DNA of 64,000 nt, from assembly GCF_008693185.1 (NCBI RefSeq), contig NZ_VXKN01000012.1, forward strand, positions 1 through 64,000. Reading direction: 5' to 3'. Position numbers and translations under genes: made by a program. Numbering within the stretch: position 1 is the stretch's first letter; each line of letters starts with the position of its first letter. This stretch comes from Acinetobacter qingfengensis. GTDB lineage: Bacteria > Pseudomonadota > Gammaproteobacteria > Pseudomonadales > Moraxellaceae. This document shows positions 30,266-40,020 of this stretch, one piece after another. The notes beneath the pieces are model-generated. The model was not told the DNA's origin. It saw only the letters and a program-made list of their open reading frames with translations, and made no database searches.

Positions 30266-31477
30266 TTAGACATTTAAGGCTTCGAGTTTTTTATCTGCTT
30301 CAAAGGGTAAGCCAACATAATTTTCTGCCAAAGAGCTTTGACCGGCATAAGATTCTAAAATATAACTTAGTTCGGCTTGTTTCATGCGGTGATCAAATTC
30401 TGATTCGTTATCAAAACGATGTAATAAATGCGTCATCCACCACGAAAATCGCTCAGCTTTCCATACTCGTGCCAGACATTTTTCTGAATATTGATTTATC
30501 CCTTTACTAGAATGTTGATTAAAGTATTGATCTAAAGCATCGGCTAAAAAGCCAACATCTGCTGTAGCGAGGTTTAAACCTTTTGCGCCTGTAGGTGGAA
30601 CGATATGTGCTGCATCACCTGCCAGAAATAATTTGCCAAAACGCATTGGTTCGGTAATAAAACTCCGAAGTGGTGCAATGCTTTTTTCAATGGATATGCC
30701 TGTAATGAGCTTATTTCGACTATTTTCATCAAGGCGATTTTTTAATTCTTGCCAAAATGCATCATCTGACCAGTTTTCGACTGAGTCAGTTATGGGAACT
30801 TGCAAATAATAACGGCTACGGGTGTTTGAACGCATACTACATAAGGCAAAACCACGTTCAGATTGCACATAAATTAATTCATCTGCTACAGGGGGAACAT
30901 CGGCAAGTACACCAAGCCAGCCAAATGGATAAACTTTTTCAAAAGTTTTAATTTTATCCTGAGGTACACTGGCACGGCATATTCCATGATAACCATCACA
31001 ACCTGCGATAAATTGGCAGTCAATATGATAAGTTTGCCCATTTTTTTCAAAAGTAACGTAGGGATTGCTATCAAAATTATGAATATGTACATTTTGCGCA
31101 TCGTAGAAACTTTGTAATTTTGCTGTTTGACGTGCATGCATTAAATCTTTGGTGATTTCTGTTTGGCCATAAACTGTAACTTGCTTGCCATCTGTCAGTT
31201 TGTTTAAATTAATTCTGTATTTCTTTTGATGGGTTAAAATTTCGATACCGTCATGGGTTAAACCATATTTTTCTAAATTTTCGGTCACACCAGCTTTTTT
31301 GAGTAAATCAACAGATACTTGCTCTAAAATACCTGCACGAATACGTGCGGCTACATATTCTGCACAACGTTGTTCGATGATAATGTGATCAATACCAGCT
31401 TTGTAAAGGAGTTGTCCAAGTAATAATCCTGCTGGTCCTGAACCAATAATAGCCACCTGTGTGTTTAACCTTTCCAT
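30266..31477 (-). CDS. pobA: 4-Hydroxybenzoate 3-monooxygenase
   Basis: FAD enzyme that hydroxylates 4-hydroxybenzoate to protocatechuate with NADPH and O2. The 403-residue protein has the N-terminal dinucleotide fold VAIIGSGPAGLLLGQLL, the internal DG motif (IAGCDGYHG), and the FAD-ribityl motif LAGDAAHIVPPTGAKGLNLA. Also present are IRAGILEQ and the pyridine-nucleotide region typical of PobA. It is divergent from its activator gene pobR. Confidence 0.95.
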   Translation of the reverse strand: MERLNTQVAIIGSGPAGLLLGQLLYKAGIDHIIIEQRCAEYVAARIRAGILEQVSVDLLKKAGVTENLEKYGLTHDGIEILTHQKKYRINLNKLTDGKQVTVYGQTEITKDLMHARQTAKLQSFYDAQNVHIHNFDSNPYVTFEKNGQTYHIDCQFIAGCDGYHGICRASVPQDKIKTFEKVYPFGWLGVLADVPPVADELIYVQSERGFALCSMRSNTRSRYYLQVPITDSVENWSDDAFWQELKNRLDENSRNKLITGISIEKSIAPLRSFITEPMRFGKLFLAGDAAHIVPPTGAKGLNLATADVGFLADALDQYFNQHSSKGINQYSEKCLARVWKAERFSWWMTHLLHRFDNESEFDHRMKQAELSYILESYAGQSSLAENYVGLPFEADKKLEALNV

Positions 31478-31561
31478 GTCTTTGCATCCTTTTTGCTTGA
31501 TCTAATAAGATGACTAAAACCTTACGATTTTCATTCATATTAGACCAGTTAGCTGCTCGTC

Positions 31562-31606
31562 ATTTTGTCCGTTATTGATTATATTTGTCCGTATAATGGA
31601 CAAAAT
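31562..31606. promoter_or_regulatory. PobR operator between pobA and pobR
   Basis: Three copies of a TTTGTCC half-site: ATTTTGTCCGTTAT (31562-31575), ATATTTGTCCGTAT (31581-31594) and, inverted, ATAATGGACAAAAT (31593-31606). The last two form a palindrome and the first is a direct repeat. This is the arrangement described for PobR and PcaU operators in Acinetobacter. Confidence 0.8.
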
Positions 31607-32434
31607 ATGGATAAAATTTTAAGTATGGACAAGCAAAAAAAGATTAATCCGATTTCATCAGAAGAAATTTTAAATGAACATTATATCAGTAGCCTTGCCA
31701 AAGGCATGCAGGTGCTAGAAGCCTTTGGTACCGAGCGACAACGATTGAGTGTGGGGCAGGTCGCTGCCAAAACCAAAATTAGCCGTACAGCAGTTCGTCG
31801 TTATTTGTATACCTTTAAATATTTGGGTTATCTTTCCAGTGATGGTACGCATTATTGGATTACTCATAAAGTACTAAGATTTTCAAGTGCTTACCTGAAT
31901 TCTAGTTTTTTACCAAAATTAGCACAACCGTATCTTAATGCACTAAATCAGATGACAGATCTAAGTTTTTCGATTGTAGTTCTGGATGGTCATGAAGTTG
32001 TTCCGGTTGCACATAGTGTTATGCGTCAGAATGAGCAGTGCATCATGCCTTATGGAATTCATTTGGGTAACCGTTTACCTGCACATGCGACTTCGACTGG
32101 TAAATTACTTTTGTCTTATCTAAGTTCAGATGAGTTACAGCAATGGATCGAGCAGTTTGGTTTGAAACGCCTTACGCCATATAGCATTATCGATGAAGAT
32201 GTATTTAAGCAGCGTATGATTGAAATTAGCCAGCAAGATTATTGTCTTTCAAAAGAAGAGCATGAATTGGGTGTTATCGCAATTGCCGTACCACTTTTAT
32301 CTTCAACAGGTCATGCGATTGCGGCGCTTAATTGTATTAGTACCACTAATCAAATTGATGCACATGATTTATATGAACATATTTTACCAAAACTCAGGCA
32401 GACTGCTCAGGAAATCCGTTACGCCTTAAATTAG
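31607..32434 (+). CDS. pobR: IclR-family activator of pobA
   Basis: Activates pobA in response to 4-hydroxybenzoate. The protein has an N-terminal winged helix (YISSLAKGMQVLEAFGTERQRLSVGQVAAKTKISRTAVRRYLYTFKYLGYL) and an IclR effector domain (LPAHATSTGKLLLSYLS, SKEEHELGVIAIAVPLL, AALNCISTTN). It matches ADP1 PobR along its whole length. The start is uncertain: ATG 31607 has GGA upstream but follows the operator directly; ATG 31625 (MDKQKKINPISSEE) aligns better with the ADP1 N-terminus. Confidence 0.92.
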   Translation: MDKILSMDKQKKINPISSEEILNEHYISSLAKGMQVLEAFGTERQRLSVGQVAAKTKISRTAVRRYLYTFKYLGYLSSDGTHYWITHKVLRFSSAYLNSSFLPKLAQPYLNALNQMTDLSFSIVVLDGHEVVPVAHSVMRQNEQCIMPYGIHLGNRLPAHATSTGKLLLSYLSSDELQQWIEQFGLKRLTPYSIIDEDVFKQRMIEISQQDYCLSKEEHELGVIAIAVPLLSSTGHAIAALNCISTTNQIDAHDLYEHILPKLRQTAQEIRYALN

Positions 32435-32899
32435 TTATTCATGATTTTGCGTGGTGTAATGCTTTAAATGATTGGACATGATGTCTAAATTATTTTTAAT
32501 CACCATGGCGAGATTACTATCAATAGAGCCCAGCATTTGGCTTTCTACATGGCGAACAATTTCACGGCAAGCTTGTACTTTTTCCAAACCTAAAGCAGAT
32601 AATTCAATCAGGATCCGCCGACCATGTTCCGGATCTGATCGCTTGGTAATCCATTGATGATTTTCAAGTTCTTGGATCACTTTGGTTGCTGATTGCGGTT
32701 TGATAAATGATAGCTCGGCAAGTTTGGCATTGGATAGACCGGGCTTACGTTGAATGACTGAGAGCATGGTAAATTGTGACAGTGAAATATTTAGTTTTTT
32801 CAACTCATCATTCAAAATTTTATTAATTAAACGATCAGTACGGGCAATTGCGTAACTTAAAGTCGTGCCGGATTTAGCGATGTTGGTATGCTCGGTCAT
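32435..32899 (-). CDS. hcaR: MarR-family repressor of hydroxycinnamate genes (HcaR)
   Basis: The 154-residue protein is a MarR winged-helix repressor: LNISLSQFTMLSVIQRKPGLSNAKLAELSFIKPQSATKVIQELENHQWITKRSDPEHGRRILIELS contains the HTH and the wing. It is divergent from hcaA across 286 bp rich in palindromes. HcaR of ADP1 is known to be released by hydroxycinnamoyl-CoA thioesters, the product of HcaC. Start chosen at ATG 32899; a TTG 9 bp upstream is in frame. Confidence 0.88.
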   Translation of the reverse strand: MTEHTNIAKSGTTLSYAIARTDRLINKILNDELKKLNISLSQFTMLSVIQRKPGLSNAKLAELSFIKPQSATKVIQELENHQWITKRSDPEHGRRILIELSALGLEKVQACREIVRHVESQMLGSIDSNLAMVIKNNLDIMSNHLKHYTTQNHE

Positions 32900-33046
32900 T
32901 TTAATCAATCGTCCTAAACTAAATTATTGTAATAGCAGGGATAGGGTTGGGAATTAAAGCACAATTTATATCAAAATTAAATTCCTATTCAGCAAAATTA
33001 AATGTCATTAAAATATAATTTTTATCAGTCTAACTTATAATTAAGA

Positions 33047-33124
33047 AATTTAATAATTAAATTAATATGTTGATATTCAATAATTAAATTAAATTGTTAA
33101 AAATTAAATTTAATTATTGAATAT
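33047..33124. promoter_or_regulatory. Candidate HcaR operators in the hcaR-hcaA gap
   Basis: AATTTAATAATTAAATT (33047-33063) is a palindrome with one central mismatch. An 18-bp perfect inverted repeat follows: ATATTCAATAATTAAATT (33073-33090) and AATTTAATTATTGAATAT (33107-33124). Each arm contains the shared core AATAATTAAATT, a size and symmetry suited to MarR dimers. The assignment to HcaR is by position. Confidence 0.65.
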
Positions 33125-33185
33125 AAGTCTGTCTTATATTATATTGAAAGCACAAACAGGATTGGTGTCAGTTTAGGAGTACAAC

Positions 33186-34025
33186 ATGACATACGAAAAT
33201 AAATGGGAAACAGTGGAAGTTAAGGTTGAAAATGGCATTGCATGGATTACCCTCAATCGGCCAGAAAAACGCAATGCAATGAGCCCAACCTTAAATCGGG
33301 AAATGATAGATGTACTTGAAACTCTGGAATTAGATGATGAGGCACAGGTTCTGGTATTGACGGGTGCAGGGGATTCATGGACTGCAGGTATGGATTTAAA
33401 GGAATATTTTCGTGAAATTGATGCAAAATCTGATTATATTCAGGAACGTATTCGTCGTGACTCGTGTCGTTGGCAATGGCAATTATTGCGTATGTATTCA
33501 AAACCAACCATCGCAATGGTTAATGGCTGGTGCTTTGGCGGTGGTTTTTCGCCACTTGTTGCCTGTGATCTGGCGATTTGTGCCGATGAAGCAACTTTTG
33601 GATTGTCAGAAGTGAACTGGGGAATTCCACCGGGTAATTTGGTCAGCAAAGCCATGGCTGATACAGTCGGTCACCGTGCTTCTTTATATTACATTATGAC
33701 AGGCAAGCCTTTTTCAGGACAGGAAGCTGAAAAAATGGGCTTGGTGAATAAAAGTGTACCGCTTCACCAACTCAAAGCAGAAGTCACCGAATTATGTCAT
33801 GTGCTGTTAGAGAAAAATCCTATTGTTTTACGTTATGCAAAAAATGGTTTTAAGCGTTGTCGTGAATTAACCTGGGATCAGAATGAAGACTATTTATATG
33901 CAAAAATCGACCAATGTAGCCATCGTGATACCGAAGGTGGTCGTGCCGAAGGGTTAAAACAATTTCTGGATGAAAAAAGTATTAAACCGGGATTACAAAG
34001 CTACAAACGTAAAAAAACAGCTTAA
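33186..34025 (+). CDS. hcaA: Hydroxycinnamoyl-CoA hydratase-lyase
   Basis: Hydrates feruloyl-, caffeoyl- or p-coumaroyl-CoA and splits it to the hydroxybenzaldehyde plus acetyl-CoA. The 279-residue crotonase-fold protein has the oxyanion regions AGMDLKEYF and NGWCFGGGFSPL, the catalytic Glu in SEVNWGIPPG (about residue 143), and a Tyr (DYLYAKIDQ) near 239. These agree with feruloyl-CoA hydratase-lyases of Pseudomonas. AGGAG stands 7 bp before the ATG. First gene of the hca operon. Confidence 0.93.
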   Translation: MTYENKWETVEVKVENGIAWITLNRPEKRNAMSPTLNREMIDVLETLELDDEAQVLVLTGAGDSWTAGMDLKEYFREIDAKSDYIQERIRRDSCRWQWQLLRMYSKPTIAMVNGWCFGGGFSPLVACDLAICADEATFGLSEVNWGIPPGNLVSKAMADTVGHRASLYYIMTGKPFSGQEAEKMGLVNKSVPLHQLKAEVTELCHVLLEKNPIVLRYAKNGFKRCRELTWDQNEDYLYAKIDQCSHRDTEGGRAEGLKQFLDEKSIKPGLQSYKRKKTA

Positions 34026-34060
34026 TACTCGAATGAGATGCACCAAAAAGGATATTGGTC

Positions 34061-35512
34061 ATGCAAAATGTACAATTATTAATTCATGGACAGTCATTAG
34101 ATGCAAGTCATGGGGCAACCTTTGAACGCATTAGTCCAATAGATGGCAAAGTCGCAAGTGTTGCGGCCGCAGCAAGCATTGAGGATGTTGATAAAGCCAT
34201 TGAGTCAGCACATCAAGCCTTTGCAATGTGGTCAACATTAACACCAGCAGAGCGCCGATTACGCTTGTTAAAAGCCGCAGATTTGTTGAGTCAGAAAACA
34301 CAGCAATTTATTGATGTTGCGGTAACGGAAATTGGTTCATCTGCGACTTGGTATGGATTTAATGTGCATCTTGCTGCCAATATGTTGCGTGAAGCTGCAG
34401 CGATGACCACACAGATTGATGGCAGTGTTATTCCGTCTGAGGTACCGGGCAGTCTGGCAATGGCTATACGTGTACCGTGCGGTGTCATTGTGGGCATGGC
34501 ACCGTGGAATGCCCCGATTATTTTGGCTACACGTGCGCTTGCTATGCCACTGGCTTGTGGTAATACCGTAGTCCTTAAAGCCTCTGAATCGTGTCCGGCA
34601 ACACATCGTTTATTGGGTCAGGTTTTGGCAGAGGCTGGTATTGGTGAAGGTGTGGTCAATGTGATTACTCATCGCGCTGAAGATGCAGCACAAGTTGTTG
34701 AACGGTTGGTCAGTCATCCACTGGTGAAACGTGTCAATTTCACAGGTTCAACCCGTGTAGGTAAGATTATTGCCGAAACAGCCGCCAAATATCTCAAACC
34801 GGTTTTACTTGAGTTAGGGGGTAAAGCGCCAGTTATCATTCTCAATGATGCCGATCTGGAAGAAGCGGTCAATGCAGTTGCCTTTGGTGCTTTTTTTAAT
34901 CAGGGTCAAATCTGTATGTCAACTGAGCATGTTTTGGTACAGGCTGATATTGCCGATGTATTTACTGAAAAACTTACCGAAAAAGCCAGAACTTTGAAAG
35001 CAGGTGATCCAAGAATCGCAGAGAATCAACTGGGTACAATGGAAAGTGTTAAGGCTGCCCAGCGTATGCAGCTTTTATTACAAGATGCGCTGGATCATGG
35101 CGCGATACTACCTTTAGGTATTCACATAGAGGGTACTATTGTACAACCCAGTATTGTTGTTGATGTGACAAAACAGATGAAATTGTATGCTGAAGAATCT
35201 TTTGCACCGGTCTGTACCATTCAACGATTTAACAGCATTGATGAAGGCATTGCTTTGGCGAATGACAGTGATTATGGCTTATCTGCAGCAGTATTTAGCC
35301 AAAATATTGCTCAGGCACTTGCGATTGCCAAGCGTATTGAATCGGGAATCTGCCATATTAATAGTGCAACTGTACAGGATGAGGCACCAATGCCATTTGG
35401 TGGCGTGAAGCAAAGTGGCTATGGACGTTTTGGCAGTAAGGCATCTATTGCCGAATTTACAGAATTACGCTGGATTACAGTACAAACCGACTCCCGACAT
35501 TATCCAATCTAA
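34061..35512 (+). CDS. hcaB: Hydroxybenzaldehyde (vanillin) dehydrogenase
   Basis: NAD(P)-dependent oxidation of vanillin, 4-hydroxybenzaldehyde or protocatechualdehyde to the acid. The 483-residue ALDH has the cofactor motif GSTRVGK, the catalytic Glu in LELGGKAPVI, and the catalytic Cys in FFNQGQICMST. It is of the salicylaldehyde/vanillin dehydrogenase subfamily by length and context. The ATG at 34061 has AGGA 8 bp upstream. It follows hcaA by 35 bp. Confidence 0.92.
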   Translation: MQNVQLLIHGQSLDASHGATFERISPIDGKVASVAAAASIEDVDKAIESAHQAFAMWSTLTPAERRLRLLKAADLLSQKTQQFIDVAVTEIGSSATWYGFNVHLAANMLREAAAMTTQIDGSVIPSEVPGSLAMAIRVPCGVIVGMAPWNAPIILATRALAMPLACGNTVVLKASESCPATHRLLGQVLAEAGIGEGVVNVITHRAEDAAQVVERLVSHPLVKRVNFTGSTRVGKIIAETAAKYLKPVLLELGGKAPVIILNDADLEEAVNAVAFGAFFNQGQICMSTEHVLVQADIADVFTEKLTEKARTLKAGDPRIAENQLGTMESVKAAQRMQLLLQDALDHGAILPLGIHIEGTIVQPSIVVDVTKQMKLYAEESFAPVCTIQRFNSIDEGIALANDSDYGLSAAVFSQNIAQALAIAKRIESGICHINSATVQDEAPMPFGGVKQSGYGRFGSKASIAEFTELRWITVQTDSRHYPI

Positions 35513-35622
35513 GCTGCCTGAGCCAGGTAGAAGAGATGCTCAAATGAATTAAGCCAAAATAATCATTTCGCATGATGCGATATATGGATGACATGAGGTT
35601 ATCCGAATACATGGAGTATGCA

Positions 35623-37488
35623 ATGGCACACGCAAAAACAGTTCCGCCAAATTATCCCGAGCGTTATGTGCGTTTGGGTAGCCATGAGATTAATTATGAA
35701 TATAAAGATGGTGCACTCTATATTTATCCGCAAGAACAGTTGCAGGATTATCCACAAAAATTAACGGATTGCTTAATTCAATTTGCCAAAACACACCCAG
35801 ATCGGATTTTTGCAGCGAAACGTGATGAAAATGGTGAATGGATCAAGCTTAGCTATGCGGAAGTTGCTCATCGTGCATGGCGGATTGCTCAGGCATTACA
35901 TCAACGTAATTTGTCAGAAAATCGTCCCTTAATTATTTTATCAGGCAATGATCTTGAACATTTGGTTTTATCAATGGCAGCCATGTTCGCCGGTGTACCA
36001 TTTTCGGCAATTTCACCATCTTATTCTTTGATTTCAAAAGATTTTGGTAAGCTTAAACATGTCATTGATGTTCTGACACCAGGTATGGTTTATGCCAATG
36101 ATGGCCAGTTATTTGCCAAAGCCATTCAGGCCTGTGTCAATGATGATATGGAAGTGGTCACCAACTCTGGCAAAGTGGCTGAAAAATCGTGTACATGCTT
36201 TGCACATTTACTTGATACACCGATTACAGATATTCAAACCCATTATGCAACTTTGGATGAGCATACCATTGCTAAGTTTTTATTTACCTCTGGCTCTACA
36301 AAAATGCCAAAAGCTGTACCAACCACGCATTTGATGCTGTGTGTTAATCAGCAAATGTTATTGCAAACATTTCCAGAATTTGCAGATGAGCCTCCTGTTT
36401 TATTGGATTGGCTTTCTTGGCACCATACTTTTGGTGGTAGTCATAATGTCGGAATTGCTTTATATAACGGTGGGACGATTTATATTGATGATGGAAAACC
36501 CGTAACAGGTAAATTTGATGAAACAATCCGTAATTTAAAAGAAATTTCACCAACAGTTTATTTTAATGTACCCAAGGGCTGGGAAGAGCTCACCATTGCT
36601 TTGGAAAATGATCAGGAATTGCGTGATCGTTTCTATGCAAAAGTCAAAATTTTATTCTTTGCTGGTGCAGCATTATCCAATGCTGCCTGGGATCGTCTAG
36701 ATCAAATTGCACAACAACATTGTGGTGAAAGTATTCGGATTATGAGCGGTTTAGGTATGACGGAAACAGCACCATCGTGTGCATTTACAACAGGGCCACA
36801 AGTCATGGCTGGTTTTATTGGTTATCCTGCTCCGGGATGTACCATCAAATTGGTGCCTACAGGCGACAAACTGGAGTTTTGTGCCAAAGGAAAGCATGTG
36901 ATGAACGGCTATTGGCGCTTAAATGCCGATCAGCAAGTCAATGTTTTTGATGATGAAGGGTTTTATCACACAGGTGATGCCGTGCGTTTGGTTGATGCCA
37001 AAGATCCACGCCAAGGCCTGATGTATGATGGACGCCTTGCCGAAGATTTTAAACTTAATACAGGAACATTTGTGAATGTGGGTACCTTGCGTAATCGGGT
37101 TTTATTAACGGGAAATCAATTCATTCAGGATGTGGCGGTAACAGGCTGTAATCTGGCATCACTTGGCTTTTTAATATTCCCCAAAATGGATGCATGTGCC
37201 GAACTTGCAGGGCTGGATCGACAAAATAACAGTATTGAAAAAATTCTCTCCCATCCCGAAGTCCGCGAATGGTTTGTACAATTTTTAAAGCAATACAACC
37301 AACAGGCGACAGGCAGCTCCAACCGTGTCAATAAATTATATTTGATGGCAGAAGCACCTCAACTTGATGCTGGTGAAGTCACTGATAAAGGTAATTTAAA
37401 TCAGGCAAGTATCCTCAAACACCGCCATGCTTTAATTGATGCTTTGTATGATGAAACCACAACGCATTCATTCATTATTCGAATTTAA
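35623..37488 (+). CDS. hcaC: Hydroxycinnamate:CoA ligase (feruloyl-CoA synthetase)
   Basis: ATP-dependent activation of ferulate, p-coumarate or caffeate. The 621-residue protein has the adenylate-forming motif LFTSGSTKMPKAVPTTH, MSGLGMTETAP and the hinge-type FYHTGDAVRLVD. It lacks a clear A10 lysine segment in the standard PKTxxGKI form, the C-terminus instead ending around EVTDKGNLNQASIL. This long form matches the FerA/HcaC type. ATG 35623 is preceded by GGAG; ATGs further upstream are possible. Confidence 0.9.
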   Translation: MAHAKTVPPNYPERYVRLGSHEINYEYKDGALYIYPQEQLQDYPQKLTDCLIQFAKTHPDRIFAAKRDENGEWIKLSYAEVAHRAWRIAQALHQRNLSENRPLIILSGNDLEHLVLSMAAMFAGVPFSAISPSYSLISKDFGKLKHVIDVLTPGMVYANDGQLFAKAIQACVNDDMEVVTNSGKVAEKSCTCFAHLLDTPITDIQTHYATLDEHTIAKFLFTSGSTKMPKAVPTTHLMLCVNQQMLLQTFPEFADEPPVLLDWLSWHHTFGGSHNVGIALYNGGTIYIDDGKPVTGKFDETIRNLKEISPTVYFNVPKGWEELTIALENDQELRDRFYAKVKILFFAGAALSNAAWDRLDQIAQQHCGESIRIMSGLGMTETAPSCAFTTGPQVMAGFIGYPAPGCTIKLVPTGDKLEFCAKGKHVMNGYWRLNADQQVNVFDDEGFYHTGDAVRLVDAKDPRQGLMYDGRLAEDFKLNTGTFVNVGTLRNRVLLTGNQFIQDVAVTGCNLASLGFLIFPKMDACAELAGLDRQNNSIEKILSHPEVREWFVQFLKQYNQQATGSSNRVNKLYLMAEAPQLDAGEVTDKGNLNQASILKHRHALIDALYDETTTHSFIIRI

Positions 37489-37517
37489 ATTGATCAAACA
37501 TCAAAAAGGACATGATG

Positions 37518-38657
37518 ATGATTCAGGATCAAGACTATGAATTATTTCGCAGTAACTTTCAGCGTTTTTTGGCTGAACATGTTGCACCGTATTATGAACA
37601 ATGGGAAGAAGATGGCTTAATCCCACGTGAGCTATGGTACAAACTTGGCGAAAACGGTTTTCTATGCGTTGATGTGCCAGAACAGTACGGTGGTTATGGT
37701 GCACCGGTTAAATATTCCTTAATGCTTGTTCAGGAAACTGCACGTGCGGGATTTACCGCATTGGCGGTGGCGATAGGTGGGCAAAGTGAACTGGTTTCTC
37801 CCTATATTCAAAATATTGGTAGCGAACAACAAAAGCATGATTGGTTACCCAAGATGGTGACAGGAGAGGTGGTGGTTGCGATTGCCATGACGGAAGCCAA
37901 TGCCGGTTCAGATTTACAGGCCATTCGTACTCAAGCTGTTCGTCAAGATGATCATTATATTATTAATGGTAGTAAAACCTTTATTTCCAATGGACGCCAT
38001 GCCGATTTAATCGTACTGGTTGCCAAGACTGATGCAGCTAAAGGCGCGAAGGGAATGTCGATTTTTCTGGTTGATGCAACGTTGCAAGGGGTGGGGAAAG
38101 GCCGATCACTCAAAAAAATTGGTTTGCATGCGCAAGATACGCTTGAATTATTTTTTGATCATGTTGAAGTGCCTGTTAATCAATTATTAGGTGAAGAAAA
38201 TCAAGGTTTTACTTATTTAATGCAAGAATTACCACGTGAACGTTTAAGCATTTCAATGATGGCTATGGGGTCGATTCAAGGTGCAATTGAATTGACTGCA
38301 CAATATGTGCAGGAACGTAAAGCTTTTGGGCAATATCTAAGTCAAATGCAAAATACTCGTTTTGTCATTGCTCAGGCAGAGATTAAGGCCAAAGCTGCAG
38401 CAGCATTTTTGCAACAATGCATTAATTTATATCAACAGCAACAATTGAGTATTACCGATGTGGCTGCATTGAAATGTTTTATCACTGATGTACAAGGAGA
38501 AATCGTCGATCAATTACTACAACTTTTTGGTGGTTATGGCTATATGCAGGAATATCCGATTTCGCGGTTTTATGTGGATGCGCGTGTACAACGGATTTAT
38601 GGAGGAAGCAACGAAATTATGAAAGAGATCGTTGCACGGTCTTTACTTGGTAAATAA
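37518..38657 (+). CDS. hcaD: Acyl-CoA dehydrogenase of the hca operon
   Basis: The 379-residue flavoprotein has the standard family motifs IAMTEANAGSDLQAIRTQA (FAD/substrate), SKTFISNGRHADLIVLVAKTD, RERLSISMMAMGSIQGAIELT and the C-terminal YGGSNEIMKEIVARSLL with catalytic-site context. In ADP1 the corresponding gene is thought to desaturate hydroxyphenylpropionyl-CoA (for example dihydroferuloyl-CoA), feeding saturated side chains into the hca route. Of three consecutive ATGs, the third (37518) has the best spacing to AGGA. Confidence 0.87.
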   Translation: MIQDQDYELFRSNFQRFLAEHVAPYYEQWEEDGLIPRELWYKLGENGFLCVDVPEQYGGYGAPVKYSLMLVQETARAGFTALAVAIGGQSELVSPYIQNIGSEQQKHDWLPKMVTGEVVVAIAMTEANAGSDLQAIRTQAVRQDDHYIINGSKTFISNGRHADLIVLVAKTDAAKGAKGMSIFLVDATLQGVGKGRSLKKIGLHAQDTLELFFDHVEVPVNQLLGEENQGFTYLMQELPRERLSISMMAMGSIQGAIELTAQYVQERKAFGQYLSQMQNTRFVIAQAEIKAKAAAAFLQQCINLYQQQQLSITDVAALKCFITDVQGEIVDQLLQLFGGYGYMQEYPISRFYVDARVQRIYGGSNEIMKEIVARSLLGK

Positions 38658-38718
38658 GCAAAAGTGATTTGTTTATTGAAACACTTGGATGTGAATTTTA
38701 TAAATTTTCAGGATGAAA

Positions 38719-39999
38719 ATGATGCAAAAATTATTCATTATTCCGGCTTTATTGGCGGTATCTATGCCGATTTATGCTGACGGTTTTATTGATGACAGCT
38801 CAGTGAGTTTAACAGCAAGAAATTTTTATATGAATAAAAATTTCTATAACAATACGGTTAATCAACCTTCAGCAGTGTCATGGGCGCAGGGTTTTATTTT
38901 TGATGCAAAATCGGGTTATACAGCGGGTAAAATTCAATTTGGGGCAGATATGATTGCCACGCTTGGCATCAATATCAATTCCGACAATGCTGGTCGGGGG
39001 ATGTATGTCGTGCCATCGGATGATACAAGAACATGGGGTGATGTGGCATTGACTGCGAAGGCGAAAGTCAGTCAAACCGAGCTAAAAGTGGGTGCACTGA
39101 ATATCATGAATCCTGTATTTATTACCTCACCGGCACGTTTGTTACCACAATTATTTCAAGGAATCTCTTTAAGCTCAAAAGATATCGATAATTTTGAATT
39201 ATCAGCAGCCTACGTCAATAAGGTTAATCATCGTGATTCAACAGATTGGGAAAAAATCAGCTTAGCCAATACCAATTGGCGTTTTAAACAGCAAGCCACA
39301 ACGGATGCAGTATATTTTGCTGGTGGTTATTATAAATTTTCACCTCAAACCAAGGCACATTTGTTCTATCTTAATGTCGATAATATTTATGACCAAATTG
39401 AAGGTGGTTTGGAAAATACTTATCCGTTAACCGAAAATATCAATTTGCTCAGTGATGTCAAATATTATCGTAGCCGTGATATTGGCGATGCCAATGGCGG
39501 CAATATCGATAACGATATGTATATGGCAAACTTTGGCTTTCAGCGTGGTGCGCATAAATTATCTTTAGGGACGATTATCAATAGCGGCGAAACAGCTTTT
39601 CCTTATCTTTATAACAGTGAAGTTGGTGTTTTTCTGGATACATGGCCCAATGAATTCTGGAATGCGAAAGAGCATACCTACAGTATTCGTTATGACTATG
39701 ATGCCAAAGCATTTATCCCAGGATTAAGGTTTATGACACGATATACCTATGCCAATAATATTCATACTACAAACAATCAAAGTTTGCCTGGTGGTAATCC
39801 TTATTTGCTTGGTGGCGATGATCTGCATGAAAGCGAGCTTGATTTTGATCTGATGTATCGGGTGCCAGAAGGTAAATTGAAAAATCTGGGTTTCCGTATT
39901 CGTCATGCCATTTCGGACAATAATATGACTTCAAGTGCAGCAATTAAACCGACAAGGGAAACACGTGTAAATATTGATTATACCTGGAAATTTAAATAA
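38719..39999 (+). CDS. hcaE: OprD-family outer-membrane porin for phenolic acids (HcaE-like)
   Basis: The 426-residue product has a signal peptide (MQKLFIIPALLAVSMPIYADG, cut after YA) and a beta-barrel pattern of alternating residues with OprD-type features: DDSSVSLTARNFYMN at the start, YYKFSPQTKAHLFYLN and TRVNIDYTWKFK with a terminal aromatic. OprD-family channels carry aromatic acids across the outer membrane. Its place inside the hca cluster, 61 bp after hcaD, fits the HcaE porin of ADP1. Confidence 0.86.
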   Translation: MMQKLFIIPALLAVSMPIYADGFIDDSSVSLTARNFYMNKNFYNNTVNQPSAVSWAQGFIFDAKSGYTAGKIQFGADMIATLGININSDNAGRGMYVVPSDDTRTWGDVALTAKAKVSQTELKVGALNIMNPVFITSPARLLPQLFQGISLSSKDIDNFELSAAYVNKVNHRDSTDWEKISLANTNWRFKQQATTDAVYFAGGYYKFSPQTKAHLFYLNVDNIYDQIEGGLENTYPLTENINLLSDVKYYRSRDIGDANGGNIDNDMYMANFGFQRGAHKLSLGTIINSGETAFPYLYNSEVGVFLDTWPNEFWNAKEHTYSIRYDYDAKAFIPGLRFMTRYTYANNIHTTNNQSLPGGNPYLLGGDDLHESELDFDLMYRVPEGKLKNLGFRIRHAISDNNMTSSAAIKPTRETRVNIDYTWKFK

Positions 40000-40020
40000 A
40001 TCTCACGGTAAGGGAGTTGT

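Noticed and set aside
31565..31606. Extension of pobR to the TTG at 31565
   Set aside because: The added codons are made of the operator repeats and do not match the ADP1 protein.
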